Assembly (NCBI GenBank): GCA_023434265.1
Contig: JAEYTA010000080.1
Coordinates: 1-27,967 of the forward strand
Direction: 5' to 3'
Source: Pseudomonadota bacterium
GTDB taxonomy: Bacteria > Pseudomonadota > Alphaproteobacteria > Caulobacterales > Caulobacteraceae
DNA length: 27,967 bases
Numbering within the stretch: the stretch's first letter is position 1; each line of letters opens with the position of its first letter. Below the pieces are notes generated by a model that did no database searches, was not told the origin of the DNA, and was given only the letters and a program-made list of their open reading frames with translations. The position numbers were made by a program, and so were the translations under genes. This document shows, piece by piece, positions 14,763 through 23,121 of the stretch.

Positions 14763-16064
14763 CTACAGGATGAACCGGCTGAGGTCCGCGTTCCTCGCGA
14801 GGTCACCGACCCGTTCCCGCACCCTTTCGCCGTCGAAGACAATGGTCTGGCCGGCGAGGTCGGAGGCCTTGAAGCTGGTTTCCTCCAGCACCCGCTCTAG
14901 CACCGTCTGCAGGCGACGGGCGCCGATGTTCTCGACCGCGGAATTGGCCGCCACGGCCGCGTCGGCCAGGGCCTCGACCGCGTCGTCGGTGAACTCCAGC
15001 GTCACGTCCTCGGTGGCCAGCAGGGCCTGATTCTGACGGATCAGGTTGGCCTCGGGCTCGGTCAGGATGCGCTTGAAGTCGTCGCGGGTCAGGGCCTTCA
15101 GTTCCACCCGGATGGGCAGCCGCCCCTGCAACTCCGGCAGCAGGTCCGAGGGCTTGGCCACGTAGAAGGCGCCCGAGGCGATGAACAGCACGTGGTCGGA
15201 CTTCACCGGCCCGTACTTCGTCGACACCGTGGTGCCCTCGATCAGCGGCAGCAGGTCGCGCTGGACGCCCTCGCGGCTGACGTCGGCGCCGCGCGCCTCG
15301 GAACGCGCCGCGACCTTGTCGATCTCGTCGAGGAAGACGATGCCCTCGTTCTCGGCCAGCAGCAGGGCTTCCTTGGTCAGGCTCTCCTGGTCCAGAAGCT
15401 TGTCGGACTCCTCGGTGACCAGCGGCCCCAGGGCGTCGCGGACCGGCAGCTTGACGCTCTTGGTGCGCCCCCCGCCGAGCTTCCCCAGCATCTCGGACAG
15501 ATTGATCATGCCGACGTTGCCGCCGCCGGGCAGGTCGAGACCCTGGATCGGCGAGGCCGTGTCGGCCAGCTGGATCTCGATCTCCTTGTCGTCCAGCTCG
15601 CCGGCGCGCAGGCGCTTGCGGAAGGCTTCGCGCGTGGCGGGCTGCGAGCCCGGCCCGACGAGGGCGTCGAGGATGCGCTCCTCCGCCTGTCCCTCGGCCC
15701 GCGCCTTGACCCCGCCCCGGCGCTTGTCGCGCACCATGACCAGCGCCGCCTCGACGAGGTCGCGCATGATCTGGTCGACGTCGCGACCGACGTAGCCGAC
15801 CTCGGTGAACTTGGTGGCTTCCACCTTCAGGAAGGGCGAGCCGGCGAGCTTCGCCAGCCGCCGGGCGATCTCGGTCTTGCCCACGCCGGTCGGGCCGATC
15901 ATCAGGATGTTCTTCGGCGTCACCTCGTCGCGGAGGTCCTCGGGCACGCGCTTGCGCCGCCAGCGGTTGCGGAGCGCCACGGCGACGGCGCGCTTGGCGT
16001 CGTCCTGGCCGACGATAAAGCGGTCGAGTTCGGAGACGATTTCGCGGGGAGAGAGGTCGGTCAT
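14763..16064 (-). CDS. hslU: ATP-dependent protease ATPase subunit HslU (ClpY)
   Basis: HslU is the AAA+ unfoldase that feeds substrates to the HslV peptidase, acting as a hexamer in the cytosol. Its 433-residue length is normal. Features in order are: the N-terminal SPREIVSELDRFIVGQ segment, Walker A GPTGVGKTE (about residues 54-62), the pore loop TEVGYVGRD, the intermediate I-domain (about 110-240), Walker B GIVFLDEIDK, the sensor region with IASGAFYVAKPSDLLPELQGR (shown here only as the first part of a longer motif), and the C-terminal LSRFIL tail that docks into HslV. It is separated from hslV by an unrelated exported-protein gene, which is unusual. The ribosome-binding site is weak (GGCGG). 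Confidence 0.96.
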   Translation of the reverse strand: MTDLSPREIVSELDRFIVGQDDAKRAVAVALRNRWRRKRVPEDLRDEVTPKNILMIGPTGVGKTEIARRLAKLAGSPFLKVEATKFTEVGYVGRDVDQIMRDLVEAALVMVRDKRRGGVKARAEGQAEERILDALVGPGSQPATREAFRKRLRAGELDDKEIEIQLADTASPIQGLDLPGGGNVGMINLSEMLGKLGGGRTKSVKLPVRDALGPLVTEESDKLLDQESLTKEALLLAENEGIVFLDEIDKVAARSEARGADVSREGVQRDLLPLIEGTTVSTKYGPVKSDHVLFIASGAFYVAKPSDLLPELQGRLPIRVELKALTRDDFKRILTEPEANLIRQNQALLATEDVTLEFTDDAVEALADAAVAANSAVENIGARRLQTVLERVLEETSFKASDLAGQTIVFDGERVRERVGDLARNADLSRFIL

Positions 16065-16083
16065 ACCGCCGAGATAGGACGCC

Positions 16084-16956
16084 TCAGCCGCCGGCGGGAG
16101 GGGGCGCGGCGATCGGCGCCGGCAACAGCTGCGCCATGACGATGCGCCAGCCCTCCGGCCGCTTCTGCCACAGCCGCATGTAGTGGCCGCGCCGGCGGGC
16201 CCCGTCGCGCATCCAGGCCGCGGGGCCGTAGGTCCAGACCAGGTCCCCGGCGTCCGAGGCGCCGCCGCCTTCGGTCGCGCCGAACTCGAAGCGGGCCGGC
16301 CAGGCGTCCAGCGCGGCGGCGAAGGCCTCGCGGCCGTCAGCCGGCGGCAACGGCGAGACGTAGAGGCGACCGTCGTCGGCCATGGCCGCCAGGTGGGCGG
16401 CCTTCTGGTCGGCGGCAGCGACCTCCGCCAGCGCCGCCTCGGCAGCCCGGACCTCGGCGAAGGCGGCCTCGGGCGAGGCGGATCCCACCGTCGCGGGCGG
16501 CAGCAGGCGCGGCTCCGCGTCCGGCCCCGGCTGGCCGTTGGGGCTGGCGTTGGTGCCGCCGTCGTAGACCCATTTCCACGAGCCGTCGGCCTGTCGCCGC
16601 CAGATGGTGAAGTAGTGGCCGTAGGGCTCCTGGTCCCGCGCCGCGGGGCCGGTGGTGAAGCCCATCTCCCCCGACAGGGCGACGCCGGCGAACACCGGCC
16701 ACCACTCGATCAGCGGTTCGCCCGGCTGGCGCGTGCGCGGCGTGTCGCGGAACAGCGCCTCCACCGTACGCGCCTGCCCTTCGGCGATGATGATCGCCTC
16801 GGGCACGCTCCACTTCGTGAAGCTCCCGGCGAGGCCCAGCGCCGGGAAGTCGGCGGCGAAGGCCCGCTCGGCCGCGACGATCGGGGCCGCGTCGGGCTGC
16901 TGGGCGGCCGCGGGCGCGGCCATGGCCGCCACGGCGGCGAAGACGAGGGTGCGCAT
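16084..16956 (-). CDS. Exported protein with two NTF2-like (DUF4440/SnoaL-like) domains
   Basis: The product is 290 residues. MRTLVFAAVAAMAAPAAAQ is a Sec signal peptide. Two related modules follow, about residues 25-135 and 155-285. Each ends in the same pattern: a GHY aromatic strand, an IWRRQ/LWQKR strand, then a Gly-Ser/Glu-Gly-Trp-(K/R) strand (GSWKWVYDGG in the first, EGWRIVMAQL in the second), the edge of an NTF2-like cone. No catalytic residues are obvious, so it may bind a small molecule. A GGGAGG ribosome-binding site stands 8 bases upstream. The gene sits between hslV (78 bases upstream) and hslU (19 bases downstream) on the same strand, splitting the usual hslVU pair. Function unknown. 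Confidence 0.75.
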   Translation of the reverse strand: MRTLVFAAVAAMAAPAAAQQPDAAPIVAAERAFAADFPALGLAGSFTKWSVPEAIIIAEGQARTVEALFRDTPRTRQPGEPLIEWWPVFAGVALSGEMGFTTGPAARDQEPYGHYFTIWRRQADGSWKWVYDGGTNASPNGQPGPDAEPRLLPPATVGSASPEAAFAEVRAAEAALAEVAAADQKAAHLAAMADDGRLYVSPLPPADGREAFAAALDAWPARFEFGATEGGGASDAGDLVWTYGPAAWMRDGARRRGHYMRLWQKRPEGWRIVMAQLLPAPIAAPPPAGG

Positions 16957-17034
16957 GAGAAGTCCTCCCGCCGCGATGGGACCGCAGGCGGAGACGGTTG
17001 TCCCGTTAATTCGCCGAAAGGCCGGAGGCCGCGC

Positions 17035-17586
17035 CTACCCCAGCGTCTCCACCGTCAGGTTGCCGTTGGTGTAGACGCAGATGTCGGCGGCGATGGCCAT
17101 CGCCTTCCGGGCGATCTCCTCGGCGCCCATGTCCGAATGGTCGAGCAACGCCCGCGCCGCGGCCAGGGCGAAGTTGCCGCCCGAGCCGACGGCGGCCACG
17201 CCGTGCTCCGGCTCCAGCACGTCGCCGACGCCGGTGACGGTGAAGATCGACTGGTGGTCGGCGACCAGCAGCATGGCCTCGAGACGGCGCAGGTAGCGGT
17301 CGGTGCGCCAGTCCTTGGCCAGGTCGACGCAGGCGCGCGCCAGCTGGTCGGGATACTGCTCCAGCTTTGCCTCGAGTCGTTCGATGAGGGTGAAGGCGTC
17401 GGCGGTGGCTCCCGCGAAGCCCGCCAGCACCTTGCCGCCGGCGAGGGTGCGCACCTTGCGCGCCGCGCCCTTGACGATGGTCGGCCCCATCGAGACCTGG
17501 CCGTCGCCGGCGATCACCGTGCGGCCGTCCTTGCGCACCGCCAGGATGGTGGTGCCGTGCCAGTCGGGGAAGTTCGGATTCATCAT
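17035..17586 (-). CDS. hslV: ATP-dependent protease peptidase subunit HslV (ClpQ)
   Basis: HslV is a proteasome-beta-like threonine peptidase forming a double hexamer capped by HslU. The 183-residue form starts with an 11-residue leader ending WHG, followed by TTILAVRKDG, where the first Thr (residue 12) is the nucleophile after removal of the leader; this leader is common in alphaproteobacteria. Other hallmarks are VIAGDGQVSMGPTIVKG, the Lys-containing KVRTLAGGKVLAGFAGATADAF block, and YTNGNLTVETL at the end. Two adjacent ATGs (17586 and 17583) are equally good starts. A longer frame to 17643 lacks family support. The AT-richer DNA upstream probably carries its promoter and that of the divergent BLUF gene. 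Confidence 0.94.
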   Translation of the reverse strand: MMNPNFPDWHGTTILAVRKDGRTVIAGDGQVSMGPTIVKGAARKVRTLAGGKVLAGFAGATADAFTLIERLEAKLEQYPDQLARACVDLAKDWRTDRYLRRLEAMLLVADHQSIFTVTGVGDVLEPEHGVAAVGSGGNFALAAARALLDHSDMGAEEIARKAMAIAADICVYTNGNLTVETLG

Positions 17587-17727
17587 CCGTTTCAGATGGC
17601 GTCGGAAATGCGGCCAAGCAAGCCGAAACCGCTGAATTCCCACAGCCCCGCTTGGTCATATTATCGCCAGTGTAAGCCGTTACATCGACAAACTCTGCCC
17701 CATTTTGAGCCATACGAGGCAAAAGCT
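17587..17727. promoter_or_regulatory. Divergent intergenic region hslV / BLUF gene
   Basis: These 141 bases between the two start codons are clearly richer in A/T than the rest of the window, especially 17655-17727. On the minus strand a GATAATAT stretch (complement of 17658-17665) could be the -10 of hslV, but I find no matching -35 at the right distance and no convincing RpoH promoter. On the plus strand a GAGG at 17716-17719 is the ribosome-binding site that fixes the BLUF gene's TTG start. The functional assignment is limited to 'promoter-bearing'. Confidence 0.35.
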
Positions 17728-18117
17728 TTGCTATATCGCGTAATCTTCGCCAGCGAAGCTGCCGGTTCGACCGGACTGTCGACCCTGGCCGTCGCGGAAA
17801 TCCTCGGCGCGTCGGTGGCCAACAACCGTCGCGACCACATCACCGGCTGCATGATGTTCCACCGCGGCCATATCCTGCAGGTCGTGGAAGGCGCCCGCAG
17901 CGACCTCGATCGCCTCCTGCGCCGACTGGAGAGCGACCCGCGCCACGTCGGCCTGCGCATCCTCAGCGACACGCCGATCCCCGCCCGCGGCATCGAGCAG
18001 CCGATGACGGTGTGCGCCGACGCGGGCGTTCTGCTGCGCCGCGTCGGCCTGCCCTGCCTGTCGCTCGCCACCGCCAACGACGCTGAGGTGATGCTCGAGC
18101 TGCGCAGCGCCGCGTGA
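17728..18117 (+). CDS. BLUF-domain protein lacking the photoactive tyrosine
   Basis: The product has 129 residues, mostly one BLUF domain (blue-light sensing using FAD). I chose the TTG at 17728, which has GAGG 8 bases upstream; ATGs at 17596 and 17608 would add a tail unlike BLUF proteins. Against cyanobacterial PixD the flavin-site residues are Asn32/33 (PixD Asn31/32) and Gln51 in LQVVEG (PixD Gln50), both present. The invariant photoactive Tyr8 of PixD falls on Phe7 (YRVIFAS), and the Trp91 position is Gln, with the nearby Met retained. BLUF proteins without that Tyr do not make the normal red-shifted signalling state. There is no output domain, so it would act through a partner. The gene is divergent from hslV. 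Confidence 0.85.
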   Translation: MLYRVIFASEAAGSTGLSTLAVAEILGASVANNRRDHITGCMMFHRGHILQVVEGARSDLDRLLRRLESDPRHVGLRILSDTPIPARGIEQPMTVCADAGVLLRRVGLPCLSLATANDAEVMLELRSAA

Positions 18118-18156
18118 GAGCGTGACCTGCGCTCCATCGCGGCCTAACTGTCGCCG

Positions 18157-18906
18157 GTGAGTTTTTCCGAAGACGAGATCGAGCGCTATGCGCGTCACCT
18201 GGTGCTGGCCGAGATCGGCGGGCCGGGTCAGCAGCGCCTCAAGGCCGCCCGTGTCGGGATCATGGGCGTGGGCGGCGTCGGCGCGCCAGCGGCCCTCTAC
18301 CTCGCCGCCGCCGGGGTGGGGACGCTGCGCCTGATCGACGACGACGCGGTCGCCCTCTCCAACCTGCAGCGCCAGATCCTCTTCGACGGCGCCGACGTCG
18401 GCCGCGCCAAGGTCGCGGCGGGCGCCGAGGCCCTCGCCGCCCTCAATCCCCACGTCCGGCTCGAGCCTCGCGCCGTCCGGCTGGAGTCCGAAAGAGCAGT
18501 CGAGCTCCTCGACGGCTGCGACCTGATGATCGACGGCACGGACGACTTCACCACCCGCTTCGCCGTCAACGACGCCTGCCTCGCATTGGGCGTGCCGCTG
18601 GTCTCGGGCGCGCTCGGTCGCTGGAGCGGGCAGGTCGGCGTGTTCACGGGCCGCCCCTGCTACCGGTGCCTTGTTCCGGACGCGCCGCCCGACGCAGAGA
18701 CCTGCGCCCGGGTCGGCGTCGTCGGCGCCCTGGCCGGGATCGTCGGCGCCATGGCGGCGCTGGAAGCGATCAAGCTCCTCGCCGGCGCCGGCGAACCCCT
18801 GGCCGGGCGCCTGCTGATCTACGACGGACTGGCCGGCGCGGCGCGGACCGTGCGGATTGCCCCCGAACCGGCCTGTCCGGCCTGCGCTCAGCGCCCCGCC
18901 GGCTGA
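18157..18906 (+). CDS. HesA/MoeB/ThiF family adenylyltransferase (MoeB-like)
   Basis: This E1-like enzyme of 249 residues activates the C-terminal glycine of a ubiquitin-fold sulfur carrier (MoaD or ThiS) by adenylation, for molybdopterin or thiazole synthesis. Visible features are the N-terminal YARHLVLAEIGGPGQ block, the nucleotide-binding GIMGVGGVGAP, the conserved Arg in LQRQILF, DGTDDFTTRF, and two zinc CxxC pairs (CYRC and CPAC near the end). A cysteine in AETCARVGVVG lies where sulfur-relay Cys are found. Which carrier it serves cannot be told: neither moaD nor thiS is near. A GTG at 18157 is the start. It overlaps the end of the convergent S9 peptidase pseudogene by 19 bases. Confidence 0.87.
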   Translation: MSFSEDEIERYARHLVLAEIGGPGQQRLKAARVGIMGVGGVGAPAALYLAAAGVGTLRLIDDDAVALSNLQRQILFDGADVGRAKVAAGAEALAALNPHVRLEPRAVRLESERAVELLDGCDLMIDGTDDFTTRFAVNDACLALGVPLVSGALGRWSGQVGVFTGRPCYRCLVPDAPPDAETCARVGVVGALAGIVGAMAALEAIKLLAGAGEPLAGRLLIYDGLAGAARTVRIAPEPACPACAQRPAG

Positions 18907-18908
18907 GC
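18886..18908. terminator. Hairpin at the MoeB-like / S9 peptidase convergent overlap
   Basis: GCTCAGC and GCTGAGC form a 7-bp perfect stem with a 9-base loop. The stop codon of each convergent gene lies inside an arm. No T-tract follows, so it is a candidate only. Confidence 0.3.
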
Positions 18909-20996
18909 TTCCGCCGCTTCGCTCCCCGCCGCCGCGACGGCCGCCGTGGCCGGCAGATGCTGCTGCAGGAAGGCCTCCATCTCGGTCAGGACGGTGGTTT
19001 CCGCGCCGGAGGACCAGCCGTTGTGACCGGCGTCCTCCAATTCGACCAGCCGCACCGGCTTCCCGGCCCGCCGCAGGGCGCGCTCCATGTCGCGGGACTG
19101 GTTGAACGGCACCACCTCGTCGTCCTCGCCATGGATCAGAAGCAGGGGGATGCGCCAGTCGGCCGCCCGCCGCACCGGCGAGGCCGCCTCGATCGCCGCG
19201 CGATCGGCCCCCGGGTCGCCAATGGATTGCACCCAGTACTCGTACCGGTCCGAATCCGCGCCGCCCTCGGAGCGCTCGTGGCGCAGCATGGCCATCAGGT
19301 CGCTCGGTCCCGCTATCGAGATGGCGCAGACGTAGAGGTCCGGCTGGGCGCTCCCGCCCTGCAGCGCGGCGTAGCCGCCATAGCTGGCGCCCACGATACA
19401 GGCCCGCCCGCGCTCGGCGACACCGGACTGGATAAGGTGCTCGACCCCGTCGGTGATGTCGTCCTGCATGCGCAGACCCCACTGCCGGTAGCCGGCGCGG
19501 GCGAAGTCGCGGCCGAGGCCGGAGGAGCCGCGGAAGTTCGGCTGGAAGACCTGGTAGCCGCGGCTCGCGAGGAACTGCACCCACATGTCGTAGGCCAGGA
19601 CGTCGCGCAGCTCGGGCCCGCCGTGCGGCAGCACGACCAGCGGCAGGGCGGCGTCCGGCTCGGCCCCCGCCGGCCGGGTCAGATAGCCGAACAGCGCCTG
19701 GCCGTCGGACGCCGTGTAATCGACCCGCCGCATCGTCCCCAGCGACGGTTCCGGCAGGCGCGGATAGATCGCGCCGACGAAATCCATGCGCCGCTCGGCC
19801 ACGTTGAAGATGTAGTATTCGCCCGGATTGTTCGGCGCGCTGGCGTGCACCAGCCAGCGCGAGCCGTCCCGCGCCTGGGACACCACCACGACGCTCCAGC
19901 CCTCGCCGAGGAACCGGCGGATGCCGTTCATCACCGCGTCCTCGGTCCGGTCGTCGAAGTCGCAGCGGTAGATGTCGGCCCAGTAGCAGCCTGCCAGCAG
20001 TTCGCGGGTGTCGGCGTCCAGCACCACGCCGGCGACGTCGTAGAGCTGGTGCCGCCAGATCGCGGGTCCCATCGTCCGGGTTGCGAAGTCGAAGACGTGC
20101 ACCGCGGCGGTGCCGCCGGTCTCGGCCGCATCCGGTTGCACGGTCACATAGATCTTGCCGGGCTCGGAGGTGGCGCCGAGGAATTCGTAGTCGGGCAGAT
20201 CGCGCACCTCGTCACGCCGCAGGCGGTAGACCTCGGTCCAGTCCCCGTCCGCCTCGAGCGCCTCCAGCAGAAGCACCCGGCCCAACATGCCCCGGTAGGC
20301 GACCCGCCCCACCACCGCGCCGGTGCTGTCGGTCAGATAGTCAAGCACGCGGCGATGGCCGCCGAGGACCTTCTGAGCCTCGCCGGTGATCACATTCACC
20401 CGCGCCACGTCCAGGCCTCCGCCGAGATTGCGGTAGGTCATCAGGATGTGATCCGGATCGTCCGGAAGGGTGTCGAGTACCTCCGGGATCGGCGTCGCCG
20501 GACTGCGGAGCCTTCAGCGGAATGGAGGCGGAGCCGTCCCGGGCGAACGACACCACCGAACGGCCGTAACTGACCGAGCGGATGCGTCCGTTCTCGCGGT
20601 TGCCGCGGCGGCGCAATTCAAGCCGGGTCAGGGCGATCAGCAGGCGGTCGTCGGTCTTCCACGAGATCCATTCGACATAGACGCCGCCGAAATGTTCGCG
20701 CGACGATCCGGCGGCCATGGTGGTGATATGGCCGGTTTCGAGATCGCGGACATGCACTTCGTTGCTCTCGCCGGACCGGACCACCCAGACGAGGTAGCGC
20801 CCCGAGGGCGACAGGCTGGCCCCGCTCAGCGCGGCCGGCTCGACGAAGTCAGCGGGGGTCAGGGGATCGGCGCCCGCCGGCGCGCCCGCCACAACGACGG
20901 CACCGCCGCCAGGGCCCCGGCGGCGTAGGCGCCCGCGCGCTTCAATCCGCGCGCCAACGCGCCCGTCGTTCCACGCCCCGGCTGATCCACCGTCAT
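18888..20996 (-). pseudogene. S9 prolyl oligopeptidase family protein, disrupted by -1 and +1 frameshifts
   Basis: The coding sequence of an exported S9 serine peptidase is spread over three successive frames. Frame A: ATG 20996 (GGGGGG six bases upstream) encodes a signal-peptide-like start containing RAGAYAAGALAAVPSL, then runs into a stop at 20859. Frame B, joined near 20893, gives the N-terminal propeller (PLTPADFVEPAALS, LSPSGRYLVWVV, SWKTDDRLLIALTRLEL) until near 20510. Frame C, whose reading starts right after a TGA at 20514-20516, gives the rest, with the catalytic domain GASYGGYAAL, GEDDEVVPF and DAGHNGW intact. Frames A and C are the same, so one base is missing at the first point and one extra at the second. 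The total of 703 codons suits the family. From 20441 an ORF of 517 residues could still be translated, but without export signal. A sequencing error cannot be excluded. Confidence 0.75.
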
Positions 20997-21025
20997 TTTC
21001 ATCCCCCCGGATAGAGTGCGCCCCG

Positions 21026-23056
21026 TCAGGCGAAGGCCTGCCTCAGCAGATCGACGTAGCGACCCATCAGCTGTTGCTCCACCGAGTCCGCCCAGTCGGC
21101 GTGGCCGGCGTCGTCGATCTCGACCAGCTCCACCGTCTTGCCCGCGCTGCGCAGGGCGTCGCGCATGCGCCGCGACTGGAACACCGGCACGATCGGGTCC
21201 TCGACGCCATGCACGAGGAACACCGGGCACGACACCTCGGCCGCCCGGCGTCTCGGCGAGGCCGCCTCGAGCGCCGGTCCCATCGCGTCAGGATCGCCGA
21301 TCCGTTTCGTCCAGAAGTCGTAGATCTGCTTGCCCGGCGTGTCGTCCTCGCGGTTCTCCCACGACAGGATATCCGGCAGGTCGTAGACCCCGCAGACGCC
21401 GATGGCGGCCTTGTAGAGCTCCGGCCGGCGCACCGCGCCCATCAGGGCGGCGTAGCCCCCGTAGCTGGTGCCCATGATCGCCACCCGCCCGGCGTCGAGA
21501 CCCTTCAGGGAGATCGCGTGGGCGACGGCGTCCTCGACGTCTTCCTGCATACGGTCGCCCCAGCGGGTCCAACCCTTGCTGGCGAAGCCGAGGCCGTAGC
21601 CGCCCGAGCCGCGGAAATTCGGCCGCAGCACCCACCAGCCCTGGGCCGCCAGAACCTGGACCTGCCGGTCCCATGCCAGGGTGTCGCGCACCTCCGGCCC
21701 GCCGTGCGGCAGCACCACCAGCGGCCCCGGCGCGCCCCCCGCGGGCGCGGTCAGATAGGCTTCGATGGTCGCCCCGTCCCGCGTCTGCACGGCGAGGGTT
21801 TCGGTCGCTCCCAGACGCTCGATGTCGAGGACCTGCGCGGCGCCGATGTTGACGATGGCGCGCGCCGTGCGGTCGTAGAAGAACCACGAGCCCGGTTCGC
21901 GCGGGCCGGTGACCAGGGCGATGAAGCGGTTCCGCGCGGTGTCGACGTCGGTCAGGTGCACGTCGCACTCGTCGCCGAAGAACCGGTTCAGGGCGCGATG
22001 ATGGGCGGCCAGGGCGGGCTCGCTGAATTCGTACTCCAGCCGGGCCCCGTAGTAGGCCGCGCCCAGATAATGTCCGGCCGAGTCCCTCAGCCCGTAGAGG
22101 ACGTCCCGGTTCGGGCGGGCGTTCAGCGGCGGCCCGAAGGCCAGCGTGTGAAGGTCCAGCTCCCGGACCGCCTCGACGTCCTCGCCCTCGGCGCGGGCCG
22201 AGACCAGCACCACGCCGGGCCGGTCGGTGCCGCCGACCCAGGCGAAGTCGGGCGCGTCGTTGACCCGGGTGCGCCGGACCATCTTCCACTCGCTCTCGCC
22301 CGGCGCGCGGGCGTGGACGGTCTCCATGGTGCCGCGGGAGTTGATGTCGTGGCGCATCACGGCGACGCCGTCCTGGGTGCGCCAGGCGAAGGTGCCGCCC
22401 ACGCCGCGCTCTACGCGCTCGGCGCTGCCATCATTGATGTTCACGCGGTGCAGGCCGAGCACGCCGTCGCGCTCCCAGGCCGTCATCATCACGTGGTCGG
22501 GATCGTTCGGCAGCAGGTCGATGACCCGGCCCATGTCCAGCGAATGCCGCAGCCTCTGGCGCTGATCCTGGAACATGATCACCGCGTCGCCGGTGGTCGC
22601 GCTCACCGACAGAATCCGGCGCGAGGTGTATTCGACGCCGGCGCGGCGAATGTTCGAGCCCACCGCCGCCCGCGCGTCGGTGGTCTGGGTGATCGCCACC
22701 CGCACCAGCAGGCGGTCGTCGTTGCCCCACTCCATCGCCTCGGCTTCGATGCGGCCAAGATGGATGCGGCGGCGCGTCCCCTCGGGATCGTCCGCCTGGA
22801 TGATGTCGATGACGCCCTGCGGCTCCTCCTCGGTCCCGAGCTGCTCCAGGACGGCGATGCGCCCGCCGGAGGGGGCCAGGACGGCGGCCCGCGTCCGCGA
22901 AGGGGTGAAGAAGGCCTCCAGCGGATAGGGCGCGACCCGCGCGGCCGCCGGCCACGCCCCGGCCAGCGTGGTCGCCCCCGCAAGCGCGCCCGTGCCGAGC
23001 AGCAGCCCGCGCCGCGACAGCGCCGCCGCGGCGGCTCGCGTCAGTCCCTTGGTCAT
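21026..23056 (-). CDS. S9 family prolyl oligopeptidase-like serine peptidase, exported
   Basis: This intact 676-residue paralog of the broken gene beside it has a Tat-like signal peptide with LSRRGLLLGTGALAG (about residues 13-27). It is followed by a seven-bladed propeller domain (about 40-420) and an alpha/beta hydrolase domain. The triad is Ser531 in GTSYGGYAAL, Asp620 in GVEDPIVP and His652 in DAGHADW. HGGPEVRDT and FRGSGGYGLGF upstream of the Ser are typical of the acylaminoacyl/dipeptidyl peptidase side of S9. It probably cleaves short peptides in the periplasm. The ATG at 23056 has GGGGGA upstream. The broken copy begins 29 bases downstream on the same strand, so they were probably one operon. 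Confidence 0.9.
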   Translation of the reverse strand: MTKGLTRAAAAALSRRGLLLGTGALAGATTLAGAWPAAARVAPYPLEAFFTPSRTRAAVLAPSGGRIAVLEQLGTEEEPQGVIDIIQADDPEGTRRRIHLGRIEAEAMEWGNDDRLLVRVAITQTTDARAAVGSNIRRAGVEYTSRRILSVSATTGDAVIMFQDQRQRLRHSLDMGRVIDLLPNDPDHVMMTAWERDGVLGLHRVNINDGSAERVERGVGGTFAWRTQDGVAVMRHDINSRGTMETVHARAPGESEWKMVRRTRVNDAPDFAWVGGTDRPGVVLVSARAEGEDVEAVRELDLHTLAFGPPLNARPNRDVLYGLRDSAGHYLGAAYYGARLEYEFSEPALAAHHRALNRFFGDECDVHLTDVDTARNRFIALVTGPREPGSWFFYDRTARAIVNIGAAQVLDIERLGATETLAVQTRDGATIEAYLTAPAGGAPGPLVVLPHGGPEVRDTLAWDRQVQVLAAQGWWVLRPNFRGSGGYGLGFASKGWTRWGDRMQEDVEDAVAHAISLKGLDAGRVAIMGTSYGGYAALMGAVRRPELYKAAIGVCGVYDLPDILSWENREDDTPGKQIYDFWTKRIGDPDAMGPALEAASPRRRAAEVSCPVFLVHGVEDPIVPVFQSRRMRDALRSAGKTVELVEIDDAGHADWADSVEQQLMGRYVDLLRQAFA

Positions 23057-23121
23057 TCTGGTAGTCCCCCGATACTTGCGCGGCCAGCCAACCCAAGGTT
23101 GGCGGCGCCGTCAAGCTGGCT

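Noticed and set aside
16183..18117. A 644-codon plus-strand open frame across hslV and the NTF2-like gene
   Set aside because: Only the last 130 codons are real (the BLUF protein). The rest is antisense shadow and a good TTG start with GAGG lies at 17728.
17731..19584. A 617-codon minus-strand frame over the BLUF and MoeB-like genes
   Set aside because: Both plus-strand genes are well supported by motifs; this frame has none and is another GC shadow.
18888..20996. Programmed ribosomal frameshifting as an explanation for the S9 gene's split frames
   Set aside because: It would require two shifts in opposite directions, and no slippery heptamer or following structure was recognised at either junction. 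Mutation or sequence error is simpler.
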